Source: an uncultured Roseibium sp.
Lineage (GTDB): Bacteria > Pseudomonadota > Alphaproteobacteria > Rhizobiales > Stappiaceae
Reading direction: 5' to 3'
Length of the DNA stretch: 64,000 nt
NCBI RefSeq assembly: GCF_947494555.1
Contig: NZ_CANLVF010000011.1
Span: forward strand, 60,484-124,483
Positions within the stretch are counted from its first letter, which is position 1; each line of letters begins with the position of its first letter. The notes under the pieces are model-generated. The model was given only the letters and a program-made list of their open reading frames with translations, ran no database searches and was not told the DNA's origin. The translations under genes were made by a program, and so were the position numbers. This document shows positions 63,341-64,000 of this stretch, one piece after another.

Positions 63341-63621
63341 CTTCAAGGGTCTCCAATCCCAGTCTGATGGCCTTAATGTAATTTGCCCTCCAGCAATGCG
63401 CCGGGCACCGCTTTTCAAAGCTCAGCGCAGAAGAGGAATAGTTTTTTCCGGTTCCGGCTTTTCACCGATTTCCGTTCCAGATCACGTTTTCAGCTCAGCG
63501 TTTTCGCGGGGACCAGCAGGACATTCACTCAGTATTTCCAAGGAGCTGGCGGAGCCGCACCGCTCGATGGCACTGTCACCACACGAGTCTAGAGTAGCGC
63601 CTAACCAGGTCGCTTGGATTG
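63341..63621. other. Intergenic region right of cysG
   Basis: The cysG promoter must lie in this part, but I find no clear operator. Open frames here lack ribosome sites and code-like composition. It leads into the repeat mosaic. Confidence 0.4.
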
Positions 63622-63970
63622 GTCCCGGATCAAGTCCGGGACGGCGCAGAGTTCGTTGCGCAGCACAGAACCTCAATGTCCGTGCATCTACCAAACGTCG
63701 TCGTCCCGGGCGCAGTGCAGCAGAGCTCCGGGATCGGAGAGCATCGGCGCTGGCCATGAAACACATAACGCTGATCTTTTGCGGTTCCCCGATCCCGGCG
63801 CGCGCTTCGCTTGGCCGGGATGACAGTGGATGTTTTTCGTCTCACGGCAATCCAGTTGTCATCCCTGCACAGGCAGGGATCCAGTAGTCATCGGGCTCAA
63901 CTCAGTGCCAGTTACCTCAAGTTACAGACCACTGGATCCCGGTTTTGCCGCTGGTGCGTCAAACCGGGAT
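63622..63970. repeat. Mosaic of dispersed palindromic repeats
   Basis: At least five hairpins in 350 bases share ATCCCGG/CCGGGAT-type arms. They are GTCCCGGA/TCCGGGAC (63622-63642), an imperfect pair at 63703-63734, ATCCCGGC/GCCGGGAT (63792-63821), ATCCCTGC/GCAGGGAT (63861-63880) and ATCCCGGTTT/AAACCGGGAT (63936-63970). Arms are extended by GTCAT or ATGAC. This is typical of dispersed intergenic repeats of alphaproteobacterial genomes, and no gene is seen. Confidence 0.65.
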
Positions 63971-64000
63971 GACAACAAAGGCTCAGTCATAAAGCGCAGG

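Noticed and set aside
1..64000. CRISPR arrays, insertion sequences, prophage or integrase genes
   Set aside because: No regularly spaced direct repeats, transposase motifs or phage genes were seen on either strand.

Overview
The window reads as chromosomal DNA of a marine-type alphaproteobacterium close to the Stappiaceae (Roseibium/Labrenzia-like). I infer this from family content, not from a database match: a PdhS-type cell-cycle kinase, paired phasins, an Irr-type iron control element, the cysG-DUF2849-cysI-cysH-DUF934 operon, and a tRNA-His with A73 and no encoded G-1. Gene density is high. I see no insertion sequence, prophage, CRISPR array or rRNA operon.

Left part (1-23 kb). A 3' fragment of xseA and a DUF805 membrane protein come first. 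Then a complete TRAP transporter (dctPQM) lies beside its own two-component system (dctBD), with a well-formed sigma-54 promoter and palindromes before dctP. Divergent from dctB is a universal stress protein with an FNR/FixK-type box, followed by a fused NDP-forming acyl-CoA synthetase-like/GNAT lysine acetyltransferase. An MFS exporter, a ThDP enzyme, a phosphotransferase/P-loop kinase fusion, azlCD, a TauE/SafE permease, a pirin and several small hypotheticals follow.

Middle (23-34.9 kb). After tRNA-His come two phasins, a giant PdhS-like histidine kinase of about 1603 residues that carries some 650 residues of acidic low-complexity sequence, a ferric-iron uptake pair (fbpA, fbpB) behind an Irr box, and an accessory ftsH.

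Right part (35-64 kb). ScoAB is followed by an orphan unknown gene with a frame-broken upstream remnant. Next is a polyamine cluster: potFGHI, two PuuA-like gamma-glutamylpolyamine synthetases, a GntR/FCD regulator and a putrescine-type aminotransferase, with palindromic candidate operators. It continues with an ECF42-type sigma factor and its DGPF/YCII partner, an SDR/LysR pair, VOC and MAPEG proteins, a low-GC VPLPA/PEP-CTERM surface protein, an OmpR/HK pair beside a fused MFS/spermidine-synthase-like protein, the assimilatory sulfate reduction operon, and a mosaic of dispersed palindromic repeats at the right edge.

Recurring theme: in all three binding-protein transporters (dctP, fbpA, potF) the gene for the periplasmic protein is separated from its permease or ATPase genes by a strong stem-loop. 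Two of the three are typical terminators. This fits partial termination or mRNA stabilisation that raises the amount of binding protein.
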